Counted from the stretch's first letter, positions 1 through 11,090 are shown. The stretch: 64,000 bases of DNA from Helianthus annuus (GCF_002127325.2 NC_035435.2:130603788-130667787), one strand, 5' to 3'. Program-made: numbers and translations. Notes: generated by a model not told the origin, from the sequence alone.

Positions 1-370
1 CTAGAGTACCAGTAGCAAACTTTACCCAATTAGCAGTTGGGCATTCACAGACAGCAAAAACAGCTTCGACCTTCTCAATCCAGTGCAGAAGGCCTATGGC
101 ACCCTCCGTGCCATTGAAAGGAAGAGGCTTGCAATCCATAAAGGTCTTGAAGGTACAAACACGTGGTTGCACAGGTGCAGGCTGACCTGTCGTGAGGAGT
201 GAAGCGAAATAGGTTTAGAGGCGAAAAGACGATGTGGCGGTAGGATCTAAACATCCTAAAACATCGAGTTTACCTATAGGGTGAGCTGCGAAAGCTGCAG
301 CCACAGTGTTGAGCAGGCTAGTGAACTGAGCCGGGGTCATGTTGACGTTTCCTCGTCCGCGTCCACTCAT
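1..370 (-). pseudogene. gag N-terminal fragment of element A, with in-frame stop
   Basis: The frame opens with ATG at 368-370 and reads MSGRGRGNVNMTPAQF onward, a glycine/arginine-rich start seen in many plant gypsy Gag proteins. It continues in the same frame to the window edge through a retrotransposon Gag segment (FNGTEGAIGLLHWIEKVEAV, then WVKFATGTL). Gag is the structural protein that packages element RNA in cytoplasmic particles. A TAA at 215-217 interrupts the frame after 51 codons, while the sequence on both sides stays alignable in one frame, so this copy is disabled by a point change (an intron is less likely). The protein is cut by the window edge, so its C-terminal part cannot be judged. 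Confidence 0.82.
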
Positions 371-640
371 TGTCTTCATAACCAGAAAACGTAGTATGAG
401 TGCGTGATAGCGAGAATAAGATAGAAGAGAGAAGATGTATCTATCTAATCAGGCAACTAGTACGTATAGTAAAGCAGAAAGTATAAGACAATCAAGCAAG
501 TAAATATGGGTCCGAGCTATGAGGTCAGATAAGTCGAGCCTTGTACTTGGAGTGTAGTGTCGTCACGAGTCACGGGTTATAGTCTGGTTTTTCTCAAAAA
601 GATTTTTCCCTTTTTAAAACCAAGTTCACTATAACCAATG

Positions 641-652
641 GCTCTGATACCA
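641..652 (-). promoter_or_regulatory. Primer binding site of element A (initiator Met tRNA type)
   Basis: The minus strand reads TGGTATCAGAGC three bases after the LTR end. This is the classic 12-base complement of the 3' end of plant initiator methionine tRNA, which primes minus-strand DNA synthesis. It fixes the orientation of element A and the LTR boundary. Confidence 0.93.
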
Positions 653-1764
653 ATCTGTCACACCCCCAAAATCCACCCGCGGATAACACCCGCTTCGAGG
701 GCGTGACTGACCAGGATCCAGCCACCAATTATACTAAGCATTGGTTAATATTAAAGTAATACTTACTAACCATAAGATTAGCAAACATCAAGTTCAGAGT
801 CTAAGGTTTCAAGTTTAAAACAGTAACAAGTAGCGGAAGCATAATTAAATAGTTTTAAACAGTGTCCATAAGGTAAGCATAATAAATGCCCAACACACGG
901 GCAGACGACCACTACACATCCCAAGTAGCTGCTCCAGTCACTGGCCACCTGCAAAGCATGCAGTAAAGGGGTCAACAATAATGCTGAGTGAGTTCACTAG
1001 TTGTCCAGTTTTAATTACCAAAAACTTGTTTCACCAGTTAATTTATCCGTTTATACATGCCATGGGGAGCTACCCCAAAAGTTAGCGACTAAACTGTTTT
1101 TCCAATACCGAACACTAGGTAACCGTTTGCGTTTCCGCAGGATGCCCCGATGTCAATGTTCTATCATCATTGACGGATGCCTGAGTACATTAGTTCACGA
1201 CCGATCCCATACCATGGCACGGTGTGAGGCTGGTAAAACCTAAATAGCGCTATCAACTAATAACCCGTTCGCCTGGCACCGGCGACTAATCGGTATTATG
1301 TAGTAGGGACTTGAGTGATAGAGTTGCGTTTAGTGCCGTTAGTTGCAATCCGTATAAACAGTAATTAACTAAAAAGGTTTCCCAATACAAGGGAAGATAA
1401 AGTAAGTTTGTTTCCCAATAACTAGGGAAGGAGTGTAGACGGTATCCCCTTTACAAGGGGATAGGGTTGTTTTAGTCTCGTGTCCCAAACCACCGGGACG
1501 CATGCTTTTAAGTTGTGAACTCACCTTGGGTTGCTCGGTATGATACGTTACTTGGTTAAGTGTGTTGGTCACCACGTCCTAACATGGTTACCAAATATGG
1601 GTCAAGTCGGGTACAAGTAAACACGTATAGCATACAGTAACATGTAGACATACAAACAGTAGCAGATCAGTAAACAGCTCAAACAATAGACAGCCCAACA
1701 GTTAAGGCCCAAAACAGCAAAACAGTCAAAGCCCAATACACAAAACAGCCCAGTCGAAACTAAG

Positions 1765-1980
1765 GTGGTTGCGACTCGCAACCGAGGTTGCGACTCGTAA
1801 CTGCGGTCTCGGTCCGTCACGTTTTGGTTACGACTCGTAACCGGAGATTGCGACTTAGCAGGCGTGGTTGCGACTCGCAACCAGGTTTGATGCGTGCTGA
1901 TTGCGACTCGCAACTGGGAGGTTTCGACTGGTCACGCGTGGTTTCGAGTAGCAACCAAAGGTTGCGACTCGCAACCGTGA
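1765..1980. repeat. Cluster of palindromic words GGTTGCGACTCGCAACC in LTR A
   Basis: Three perfect 17-base copies occur at 1767-1783, 1866-1882 and 1960-1976, with several one- to three-base variants between them. Each copy is self-complementary around a central C (arms GGTTGCGA and TCGCAACC). Spacing is irregular, so this is not a simple tandem satellite. Confidence 0.85.
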
Positions 1981-2716
1981 TAACTTGCATGGCAATCCCT
2001 TCTAGAACCTGCAGACTTGTACTATCCAATGAAATTGCATTTTCATGTAAATGTTGTACTATTTCCACTAAAACATGTTTGTTGGTCGATTTGTGCACCA
2101 ATTTGGATCAAAATCAGCATTTTCAAACTATTATACACATTCAAACTGTTCTTCATTCATTCAATAAAACTTCAAGCATTTAATCAAGAAATCATGAACT
2201 ATAAATAAACCCGAATCCAAACAGGAAGCTTATAAAACCGTGTATCATTTCTTGACAAGGATTATAACACCTATCCTAACATAGAAATCATACTTGTTAA
2301 CAATCAAATCCTAAGAACATGCAATTCCAACCAACCCCTTAACATATATATTGGATAACCCAAAACTATGATCAACAAAACATCACCTTCCTTAGCATAA
2401 TTATGAACATACAAGCCTAGTATTCATACTAAAACCTCTAATCACATCAACAAGCATAAAACCATAGCAATCATCAATAACCATGAACATAAAAACACTA
2501 ACCGGTTACTCGGGGTTGAGAGAAAAGGGGGGTGTTCGGGTGGTCTCTTGGTTTGTCCGATCTTCCTTGTTGATAGCTCACTTGATCCGAGAGATATGAA
2601 GGAATGGGGAGATGATTTTGGTTGCTAGAATTTTAGGGTTTTAGGGTTTAGTGAAGAAGATGAGAGGAGAGTGTGAGAAGAGAGTGTGTAAAATGATTAA
2701 GGGAGGTGGGGTTGGG

Positions 2717-2724
2717 TTTATATA
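2717..2724 (-). promoter_or_regulatory. TATA box of LTR A
   Basis: The minus strand reads CACTATATAAACCC here. A CT-rich leader with CTCTCTTCTCACACTCTCC follows in the direction of transcription (2700 down to 2640), as expected for an LTR transcription start. This is inferred from sequence only. Confidence 0.6.
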
Positions 2725-2751
2725 GTGCACCGAGTTGGGCTAGGGGTTTCC

Positions 2752-2873
2752 GGGTTGGGTTTCTCGGCTACAAGGCCTTAACCGGCCCAAGTGCTTCACT
2801 GTTCACTCGAGAGGGTTGGGTTTCTCGGCTACAAGGCCTTAACCGGCCCAAGTGCTTCACTGTTCACTCGAGA
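2752..2873. repeat. Two tandem 61 bp units in LTR A
   Basis: The segment beginning GGGTTGGGTTTCTCGGC and ending with CACTCGAGA occurs at 2752-2812 and again at 2813-2873, identical by eye. It lies immediately upstream of the minus-strand TATA box, so it may be a duplicated upstream promoter element. Confidence 0.88.
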
Positions 2874-3068
2874 CCGTGGTCTCGAGTCGGGTCTCGGGTT
2901 TGGTTCACATATATATAACACTTATATATATATATACATACACATAAGTAAATCGGCACATAACACATAATAACAAATAGTTTTTCATATATTTTTTTTT
3001 TACTGTTAGTCGATTGCGTACATGTTCGTTACATCGAAAGGTTATCCGGAAAGATCCGAGGTGTCACA

Positions 3069-6000
3069 GTTTCTTCTAAAAAACCCAATTTTGAAAAACC
3101 CGAAGTTATTAAAGAAAAAGAAAAAGTAAACGAGGGTGAGGGGTGTAGTGAAGTACCGTTTCCTTTGGCTTTATTAGATCCGGGTAGAAAAAATTTTATT
3201 TCAAAACGGGGTCCTCAAAAAGAGGAAATGTGGGAGGTTTTCAAACAGGTTAAAATTAATCTTCCTTTACTTGAGGCTATTAAAAAGGTGCCCGCTTATG
3301 CCAAGTTTCTAAAAGAATTGTGTACTCAAAAGAGGCAACAAAAAGTGCCTAAATTGGTAGACTTGACGGAGCGGGTAAGTGCGGTATTGAAAGGAGACCT
3401 TCCTCCTAAGTTACAAGACCCGGGAACGCCCCTAATAAACATTCAAGTTGGAAATTTTCAAACCACAAGGGCGTTATTGGATCTTGGAGCCGAAGTAAGT
3501 ATCCTACCGGGGGGTTATATGACCAATACGATTTTGGTCCATTGAAGCGAGTTGAGACAACGGTTGTATTAGCCGACTTGTCTCATAAACTTCCCCGGGG
3601 TATCGTACGGGATGTGATAGTTAAAGTTGAAGAATTTTATTATCCCGTTGATTTCCTTGTGCTAGACTACTCATCCGCGAACCCAACACAACAACAAAAT
3701 GTTATTTTGGGTCGGCCATTTTTGAACACCGCACATGCTATTATTGATTGTCGATATGGTACGGTCGACATGACATTCGGTAATAGAAAAATGAGGTTAA
3801 ATGTTTTCACTAACGGTACTAATGTGTATGGAGATGAGTGTTTCTTAGCAGATTTCATAGATGGTTATGACCCGAAGGAGTTCGAAGAAGAAATTTTGGG
3901 ATCTTGTGTTTGTGATATGTCTTTGCAGGTTCACGCATGCGAGTTAGAAGTAGAAGAGAAAGAGCAAGAAGCTCTCGCGGTGAAGGAAGGAAGTCCACCA
4001 TGGACCTACCAAACGGATACATTACCGGTAGAAATTGATTCGGGCACAAAGCCTTCTTTGGAAAATCCACCAAGTGTGGAGTTGAAGGAGCTACCAAAGC
4101 ACCTAAAGTATGCATTTTTGGGGGAGAATGACACTTTACCGGTGATCATTGCTTCCAACTTGGAGGTAGCTCAAGAGGAAGAATTGATGCGGGTGTTGAA
4201 GGCTCATAAGGCAGCGATTGGGTGGACGATAGCTGATTTAAAAGGCATTAGTCCATTCATTGTGATGCACAAGATTATTACAAGTGAGGACGCAAAGCCG
4301 ACCCGTGAAACACAAAGAAGGTTAAATCCGAACTTGAGAGAAGTGGTGAAGAAAGAAGTTATCAAGTGGTTGGATGCGGGGATCATTTATCCCATTTCGG
4401 ATAGTGCGTGGGTAAGTCCAACTCAGGTAGTGCCTAAAAAATCCGGCATCCAAGTAGTGAAAGATGAACAAGGTGAGCAAATCGCCACCCGCCCGGTCAC
4501 CGGGTGGCGAGTGTGTATTGATTATAGAAAATTAAACGCGGCTACCTCAAAAGACCATTTCCCGTTACCCTTTATTGACCAAATAATTGAGAAACTTTCC
4601 GGTCAAAAATATTATTGTTTTTTGGATGGGTACTCGGGATATAACCAAATTGCTATTCACCCGGACGACCAACACAAAACCACGTTTACATGTCCATATG
4701 GTACATTCGCTTTTCGGCGAATGCCATTTGGACTATGTAACGCCCCCGCCACGTTCCAAAGATGTATGATGAGTATATTTTCGGACATGGTCGGGGAATC
4801 TCTTGAAGTGTTTATGGATGATTTTTCCATTTTTGGTCCAAGTTTTGAATCTTGTCTTAATGAGTTAGAAAAAGTTTTAAAAAGATGTGTTGAGACAAAC
4901 TTGGTACTAAGTTGGGAAAAGAGCCATTTTATGGTTCAAGAGGGTATTGTGTTGGGGCATGTCATTTCGGACCGGGGAATGGAGGTAGACAAAGCAAAGA
5001 TTCGGGTAATTTCATCCTTACCCCCACCAAAGAATGTTAAGGGGGTGAGATCTTTTTTGGGACATGCGGGGTTTTATCGAAGGTTTATTAAAGGTTTTAG
5101 TGTAATTACAAAACCTTTATGTAACTTGTTATTAAAAGATGTTCCCTTTGATTTTACTGACGAATGTTTGCAAGCGTTTCATGTTTTGAAGGAACAGTTG
5201 GTGAAGGCTCCCATCTTGCAACCACCGGATTGGTCAAAGCCGTTCGAGATTATGTGTGATGCTAGTGACACGGCCATTGGAGCGGTTTTGGGTCAAAGAG
5301 TTGATAAGAAACTGGTGGTGATATACTATGCAAGCAAAACTTTGTCTGAGGCGCAACTCAACTACACCACAACCGAAAAAGAATTATTAGCGGTGGTGTA
5401 TGCCTTGGACAAGTTTAGATCTTACATTTGGGGGAGCAAGGTGATAGTGTATTCGGATCATAGTGCGGTCCGATATTTGATGGAAAAGAAGGATGCGAAG
5501 CCCCGGTTGATTCGTTGGGTGCTTTTGCTACAAGAATTCGATCTTGAGATTCGGGACAAAAAGGTATGTGAAAATGTTGTTGCGGATCATTTGTCCCGAA
5601 TCCCGTTGGAAGGTGTTGATGACCCAAGTGAAATCAATGAACGGTTCCCCGATGAACACTTGTTGGCCGTCTCTACTTATGTTGCACCTTGGTATGCCCA
5701 TTACGTTAATTATTTGGCTAAGGGTGCAATTCCAAATCATTGGACTAAGAAGAGACGACAACAGTTTCTTAGTCAAGTGAAGCAATACATATGGGATGAA
5801 CCCGACTTGTTCAAAATCGGGGCCGATCAAGTGATACGAAGATGTGTTCCCGAAACGAAAGTTTTAGAGATCTTGATCCATGCTCATTCATCGGCATGTG
5901 GAGGGCATTTTAGTGGGAACAAGACGGGTTATCGGGTGTTATCTAGTGGGTTTTATTGGCCCACGATTTTCAAGGATTCTTGTGAGTATGCTCGAAATTG

Positions 6001-7000
6001 CATTAATTGTCAAAGAATGGGAAGCATTTCGAAACGTGATGAAATGCCGTTACAACCGATTTTGGTAGTAGAAGTATTTGATGTTTGGGGAATAGACTTC
6101 ATGGGTCCTTTCCCAAACTCAAATGGGTTTTTATATATATTGGTTGCGGTTAATTACGTGTCGAAATGGATTGAAGCTATTGCCACAAGGACCAACGATC
6201 ATTCCGTCGTATGTAAGTTTGTGCAATCTAATATTTTTGCTCGTTTTGGTGTGCCTAGGGTGATAATAAGTGATGGTGGTTCACATTTTAAAAACTTCAA
6301 TTTTGGAAAATTACTAAAAAGATATAATGTAAATCACCGCATTGCTACACCCTACCACCCGCAAACGAGTGGTCAAGTGGAAGTATCTAACCGGCAAATT
6401 AAAGAAATTTTAATGAAGACGGTTAGAACGGATCGGAAAGATTGGTCAAGTAAGCTTGAAGATGCATTGTGGGCTTATCGAACGACTTACAAAACTCCAC
6501 TTGATACCACTCCTTATCGGATGGTTTACGGGAAAGGATGTCATTTGCCTATGGAGTTGGCACATCGGGCGTATTAGGCAATTAAAACGGTGAACGCAAA
6601 CTATGATGAAGCGGGTCGGGCGAGAAAGCTTCAATTGAACGAAATCGAGGAAATAAGGGATCAAGCCTATGAGTGTGCATCCGCGTATAAAGACAAACTG
6701 AAAAAAGTTCATGATGCGAAGATAAAGAAAAAGAACTTTGAAGTGGGTCAAAAGGTGTGGTTATACAATTCAAGGTTGAAGATGTTCGCGGGAAAACTCA
6801 AGAGTAAGTGGATGGGTCCTTACGTTGTCCGAAGAGTGGGAAGGTTCGGTGATATTGATATTCAAGACGAACAAACAAACAAGCAACAAACGGTGAACGC
6901 GCATCGGCTCAAACCGTACTTGGAGGGTAATGATATCAACAATCTCGAGCTAGACAAAGTGGGGTACATTTTACGCCCAGTGGATGACGAGGAAACGTGA
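3069..7000 (+). pseudogene. Gag-pol polyprotein of element B: PR-RT-RNase H-IN, broken twice
   Basis: The frame is open from the edge of LTR A. The aspartic protease carries [13 protein letters not shown] (about 3474-3515), with D-L-G instead of D-S/T-G, as is usual in Athila-type proteins. A frameshift at about 3515-3525 moves the reading to the long frame 3542-6577. Reverse transcriptase follows ([11 protein letters not shown], then the catalytic variant FMDD at 4811-4822), then RNase H ([13 protein letters not shown]), then integrase with its His-Cys zinc region (near 5879-6020) and the D-D-E core ([17 protein letters not shown]). A TAG at 6575-6577 interrupts the frame, and the same frame then continues to 7000 with the integrase C-terminal region (VWLYNSRLKMF). 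The enzymes copy and integrate the element. This copy cannot make them intact without recoding. Confidence 0.88.
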
Positions 7001-7845
7001 AAGAGGCCCAGGTTTGGTATTTGTAAATATTTAGTTTAGTTTATTGCGTTTTGAATAAGTCCCGTTTAAACCGGTGTTCGAAACAACTGTGGGGAAATTT
7101 TTATTGATTTCCCGAACATAGTGTTGAGGACAACACGGGTTTTTAACGGGGGGTAGGGTAATAATCTTCAAGTTTTCATAAATTATAATTAAAAAAAAAA
7201 AACCAAAAACACATAAAAAAAATAAAAAAATAATAATAATAAAATTTGCCCAGCTCCAGCCGTAAGCTACGGTCGCCGTAAGCTACGGCTGAGGACCGTA
7301 GCTTACGGCTCCAAGAAGAAAAAAAGAGCCTTACGGCTCGTAGCTCCTGTCTTACGACGGAGTATTTTTATCCAGGTTCAGCCGTAAGCTACGGCTGAGG
7401 ACCGTAGCGTACGGCTCGCACTGAAAAGTTGGGGTTCTTTCTTTTGCAGTTTCGGTATATAAAAAAAAACCGTAAATAAAGAAATAATAATAATAAATTT
7501 ATTAATAAAATCACCAATAACTCCAATCCACCCTATCCATTCATTCAACATCATCTCCCAACCACAATTTTTCTTCTTCACCTTTCTTCTTCCTCTAGAA
7601 CCCTAGCCCCCATTTGTCCCCAACCTTCACATCTTCATATCTTGCTCAAATCTAGTCCGATTTTAGTGATTTTTGGGTCCATTTTGGGTGAAATTTCACA
7701 AGGAATCTAGATTTACACTTTTATTTTGAAGATTTCCTTGTTTTGGGGTCGGATTTGAGCATAAGGGTGCCGAGATTTTGGGGTTTTTAGTGGGTTTTTG
7801 TATGAAGTTCAAGTTTTTGTGATTCTCATCTTCTACAACACCAAG
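7001..7845 (+). promoter_or_regulatory. Spacer between pol and third ORF of B, with internal promoter-like signals
   Basis: No coding frame is seen. The spacer holds a purine-rich patch ACTGTGGGGAAA (7087-7098), AT-rich sequence and a cluster of CCGTAAGCTACGG words (7258-7418). It then has TATATAAAA (7456-7464), a pyrimidine-rich stretch with TTCTTCTTCACCTTTC (7571-7586), and a candidate splice donor AAG/GTATGC at 7846. The arrangement resembles a complete plant promoter and leader for the ORF at 8164. This is inference from sequence layout. Confidence 0.55.
7258..7418. repeat. Palindromic word cluster CCGTAAGCTACGG inside element B
   Basis: About five copies of CCGTAAGCTACGG or its reverse form CCGTAGCTTACGG, plus variants, lie within 160 bp. 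The arms CCGTA and TACGG pair around AGC, often extended to AGCCGTA and TACGGCT. The same words recur in the 3' LTR of this element (11324-11522). Confidence 0.88.
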
Positions 7846-8161
7846 GTATGCAATTTCTTTTCATTCTTTGAAGTACATTGAGGTTTGTAAGTTTTCATTA
7901 TGTTTTTGCTTACACACTTGCTTGTATGAGATAGATGATAGAACTTTGTGAACCATTGAGTGCTATGGGTATGAATGTGTTTGATGTCTAATAAAAATTT
8001 TAGAAAAGTTCTGATTTTAGGGGACATCATGCCAAAATTTTGTTTGAAAGAATAAAATTTTTGGTTCTTGCACATCTATACCCATAACATGAAGCAAGTG
8101 TGGGGAAGATAGGGTAGAAATACTAACTTGACTTGTTTATGTGGTTTTTGAATGTGTGTAG
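7846..8161 (+). other. Candidate 5'-UTR intron ahead of the third ORF of B
   Basis: The donor is CCAAG/GTATGC at 7846 and the acceptor is TTTTTGAATGTGTGTAG at 8161, three bases before the ATG at 8164-8166. The interval of 316 bp is T-rich like plant introns. Splicing would join the leader that follows the TATA box at 7456 directly to the ORF start. No transcript evidence is available. Confidence 0.5.
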
Positions 8162-8163
8162 GA

Positions 8164-9885
8164 ATGGCGTCTAAGAAAGGAAAGGGAGTTGCAAGTTCTT
8201 CTCAAGGGGATGCGGCACAACAAAAAAAGAGGAGATTGGTTCGGGTTGGTGACCCGGACTCGGAGGAGGATGCACCACCAAGGGGGCCAAAGCCGGATTG
8301 GACATCCGGTTCATTGTTAGACCAACCCGCGGAATGGAGAGAGGATCTATTTCATGAACAAATGAACAAGCTAAAACAAAGGGGAGAAACATTTATTTGT
8401 GAAAAGGAGATCCGGGAGGTTGATTTCGGGCCATTCGGGATCATAGCCAAGTTTAACGCGTTGGGTTGGGGGGCGGCTACAAAATGTTATGATGGTGAGA
8501 AGAAAAAAATGTATGATACGCAGATTCAAGAGTGGGTGGCATCACTTGAATGTCCCCCGTTCAAGGCTCCGAACAAGATGCGGTTAGTTGGGTGGTGTAA
8601 TGGTGTGAAAGTAGAAATGTCATACGACTCTTTGCGCCGGGTAGCAAAGTTTGATGATGGGCCGGCCAATGAATACATCTACCCAAGTCTTAAGGATCTC
8701 TACCATGAGCCTAATAAGCATCCGCAATGGCAAAATATGCTTGATTACCTCTTCCTTCCGGGCACGACACATGGGAAGTTATATCGACGCAATTTAAGAA
8801 TGGAAGCAAAATTGTTGTTGACGTTGTGCATGTACAATGTCATTCCGAGGCGGGGTGACAAGATGGAAGTGCGACATCAAGAAGTGCTAATCTTATATAT
8901 GATGATGCATGGGACACCCAAGGTTCCTTTCCGATTTTTGGTGCTAAACAACATTTGGTTGAGCAAGAATAGTGGGGAAAGAAAGATTATACCTCACTGC
9001 CGGTTGATTACAGCATTGCTTAAAAAGTACGGGGCAATCAAAGGAGATGAAAAAGGTTCTTACAAGAGGTTTAGACCATTCGACCTTAAGAATCTTGGGT
9101 CGGATTGGACTTACACAGAATCGGAAAGATTTCATAAGTTGAAAACGGATGGTAGAAGGTGGAGAGCATTGAAAGTGGATGCGAGACCGTTACGACCGGG
9201 AGAGGAAGAGGAAACCGAATCAATGGATGATGAAATAAGTGGAGATGATGATTATCGTGAAGACACATTCATGGTAGATGCTCAGGTGAGGGTTACCGGT
9301 CAGGCGGGGGTTCAAGGAGCTGGTGTACAATCTGGTTATGTGGGTAGTGCATTTGATTATGCACGACAGGCTTATGACCCGTACTGGGCCCATTCGGGGG
9401 ATATGGGTCAAATCATTCAACAAAGGTGGCCACCCACTTTCGGTGATTGGAGTGAACAAAACCAAGTGCTATTTGATCAACAAACTTTCATGGGTGCTAG
9501 TGTGGAAAGGGTTATCAAAAGAAGTTACGATAGAAACGAGCAATGGAACCGTGCTCATAGATATGCCCATGAAGAAGAAAAAAATAACCGTTACTTGGAT
9601 GATCATCAGAGACGCATGCATGACCAATGGCATGCGGGGCAGCCAGTTGTAGGAGATCCGCCCATTGTGGACTACACCACATTGCCACCATACGATGGTA
9701 GTGTGTCATACCCCACCCCGCCATTGCACCATTCTCAGTGGGTGGATCCGCATGCTATGAGTTACCAACAGGCGAATCCAAGTAATGATCAAGGAAGCAG
9801 TAGTAGCGGTGGAGCATTTGGCTTTGGTGAGTGGACGGATATGATGACATCCATTTTCGGGCCTCCACAGTCGAAGTACTACTAG
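8164..9885 (+). CDS. Athila-type third ORF (env-position protein of unknown function), intact
   Basis: An intact frame of 573 codons starts at MASKKGKGVASSS; the in-frame codons upstream of this ATG fall in the proposed intron, so this start is preferred. The N-terminus is basic (QQKKRRLVR) and followed by an acidic patch (DSEEDAPP). The central region, about residues 60-330, resembles the plant retrotransposon ORF found downstream of pol in Athila elements, often called env-like. I see no signal peptide and no membrane segment, which argues against an envelope role. The C-terminal third is rich in Q, H, Y, G and S and looks disordered (HEEEKNNRYLDDHQRRMHDQ). Unlike pol of the same element, this frame has no stop or frameshift. 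The true function is unknown. Confidence 0.72.
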   Translation: MASKKGKGVASSSQGDAAQQKKRRLVRVGDPDSEEDAPPRGPKPDWTSGSLLDQPAEWREDLFHEQMNKLKQRGETFICEKEIREVDFGPFGIIAKFNALGWGAATKCYDGEKKKMYDTQIQEWVASLECPPFKAPNKMRLVGWCNGVKVEMSYDSLRRVAKFDDGPANEYIYPSLKDLYHEPNKHPQWQNMLDYLFLPGTTHGKLYRRNLRMEAKLLLTLCMYNVIPRRGDKMEVRHQEVLILYMMMHGTPKVPFRFLVLNNIWLSKNSGERKIIPHCRLITALLKKYGAIKGDEKGSYKRFRPFDLKNLGSDWTYTESERFHKLKTDGRRWRALKVDARPLRPGEEEETESMDDEISGDDDYREDTFMVDAQVRVTGQAGVQGAGVQSGYVGSAFDYARQAYDPYWAHSGDMGQIIQQRWPPTFGDWSEQNQVLFDQQTFMGASVERVIKRSYDRNEQWNRAHRYAHEEEKNNRYLDDHQRRMHDQWHAGQPVVGDPPIVDYTTLPPYDGSVSYPTPPLHHSQWVDPHAMSYQQANPSNDQGSSSSGGAFGFGEWTDMMTSIFGPPQSKYY

Positions 9886-11090
9886 CCAGGTTGTATTTTG
9901 CTCCTTTGTACATTTTTGTATATTTGTGTATGTGGTATGTTTATGTTATGGTTGGGAGGTTGGGTGGTGTTTGTGTTAATATGTTCTTGGGTTGTGAGAG
10001 TTGGTGGTGTCTAAAAAAAAAAAAAAAAAATTGGGTTTGAGAATATAAGCAATTGGGGATGTTCTTGGTTAAAGGAATCTTTCCCTCAAAACCATACATT
10101 GGGACAATGTATCCCAAGTGTGGGGATGGGGGAAATTTTGAGAAATTTAAAAATTTTTGCAAAGCCAAGCAAAAAGTGTAAAAATTTGAAAACTTGATAT
10201 TGTACCATTTGACACACCGACACCCGTTCTTAGCTTTTTTCTTGGTGAGAATTGAACCACATATGAGAGTTAATTCTTTGCTTGAGTGGCGGTGTGTGTA
10301 GTGTGTAAATAGAACTTGTGTGTGAATGCTTGTTAAATCCTAGAGTTGGCATGCTTTTGAAGATGATAAGGGACTTTTAGGATGCCTCGTCTAGATGTGT
10401 GAGAGTGCGGGAATTGGTGAGTTGGACCTCATACGTTACATATATGAGCGTGGTATTGTGAGGGGTGGGGGTTTGGTCCATAGAAAGCTATGTTTGAGAC
10501 TTAAGCCATTCAATTGAAACCCAAAGCCTACTTCCTATATAAATTATACCCTATTGAGATGACCCGGTTTAGGAATTTAGTTTGTGATTGTGATGTCCTT
10601 GTATATATTGTTGAGTTTTATGTGTTATAAAAAAAAGAGAAAATATGAGAAAAATACAAAAAGAAGTCATTAGTTGCAAGAGTAATTTAGAAGTTTATGA
10701 TGTTTTGTACATAGTCGTTTGCTTTGTTTAGTAGTGGAAATAAAACCGGGTCAAATCAATTAGCCTTCTCAAATGTATTCCACCACTTTCCTACCCTTAC
10801 ACCTAGCCCCGTTACAACCCGTAAGTTTCTTTGATTCATAAGCATGTTAAATATTCGTTAGGAGGAAACTTGATTATCATACAAGCTTATTGTCGCACAC
10901 ACACATACACGCATTGAGTGGTTTAGCATAACATGCTAATTTTTCTTGTCACCGAGAGTTGTGTGAGGGGTGTGTTTTGTGGTGTGATTGAAAGTGAGTA
11001 AAAGGACGGCACTTTAGCTTGGTTTGCATATTTGATTGAAAACGGTTTTTGAATGGGTTGCTTGGGACAAGCAACGGGTAAGTGTGGGGA
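9886..11090 (+). other. Non-coding 3' region of B between third ORF and LTR
   Basis: No convincing coding frame is present. The sequence has purine tracts AAGTGTGGGGA at 10116-10126 and 11080-11090. The second directly abuts the inferred LTR start and is the best candidate for the polypurine tract that primes plus-strand synthesis. Two homopolymer A runs occur near 10013-10030 and 10628-10635. Confidence 0.6.

Larger units (their letters stand above)
1..3068 (-). mobile_element. Element A: partial Ty3/gypsy retrotransposon, 5' end only
   Basis: Read on the minus strand, this is the 5' part of an LTR retrotransposon: LTR (656-3068), primer binding site (641-652), a leader of about 270 bp, and the start of gag running off the left window edge. 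The right boundary is sharp: the LTR begins TGTGACACC on the minus strand, and beyond 3068 the sequence is an open gag-pol frame of element B. A is therefore inserted into B, and the rest of A and the upstream part of B must lie left of the window. The 5 bp next to the right end is GTTTC, the expected target duplication, but its partner is outside the window. Confidence 0.88.
656..3068 (-). repeat. 5' LTR of element A (2.4 kb)
   Basis: The terminal bases are TGTGACACC and GGGTGTGACA on the minus strand, a short inverted terminal repeat. The LTR contains a TATA box on the minus strand (2717-2724). A pyrimidine-rich leader follows it, with telomere-like AAACCCTAAAACCC words near 2636-2652 on the minus strand. 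A 61 bp tandem duplication lies upstream of the TATA box and a cluster of palindromic words lies downstream. No protein-coding frame of note is present. Confidence 0.88.

Noticed and set aside
1001..1243. Open frame of 80 codons on the plus strand in LTR A
   Set aside because: No motif, lies antisense within an LTR, and its length is expected by chance.
1765..1980. Regular-looking short repeats that could suggest a CRISPR array
   Set aside because: Spacing is irregular, units vary, the repeats are palindromic words in an LTR, and the sequence is clearly plant retrotransposon DNA with no cas-like gene.
2630..2655. Telomere-like TTAGGGTTTTAGGGTTT
   Set aside because: Only two to three imperfect units, in the leader region of LTR A. 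This matches the telo-box style words common in plant leaders and is not a telomere.
8164..9885. Calling the third ORF of B a true envelope gene
   Set aside because: No signal peptide, no transmembrane segment and no glycoprotein-like cysteine pattern; position alone is not enough.
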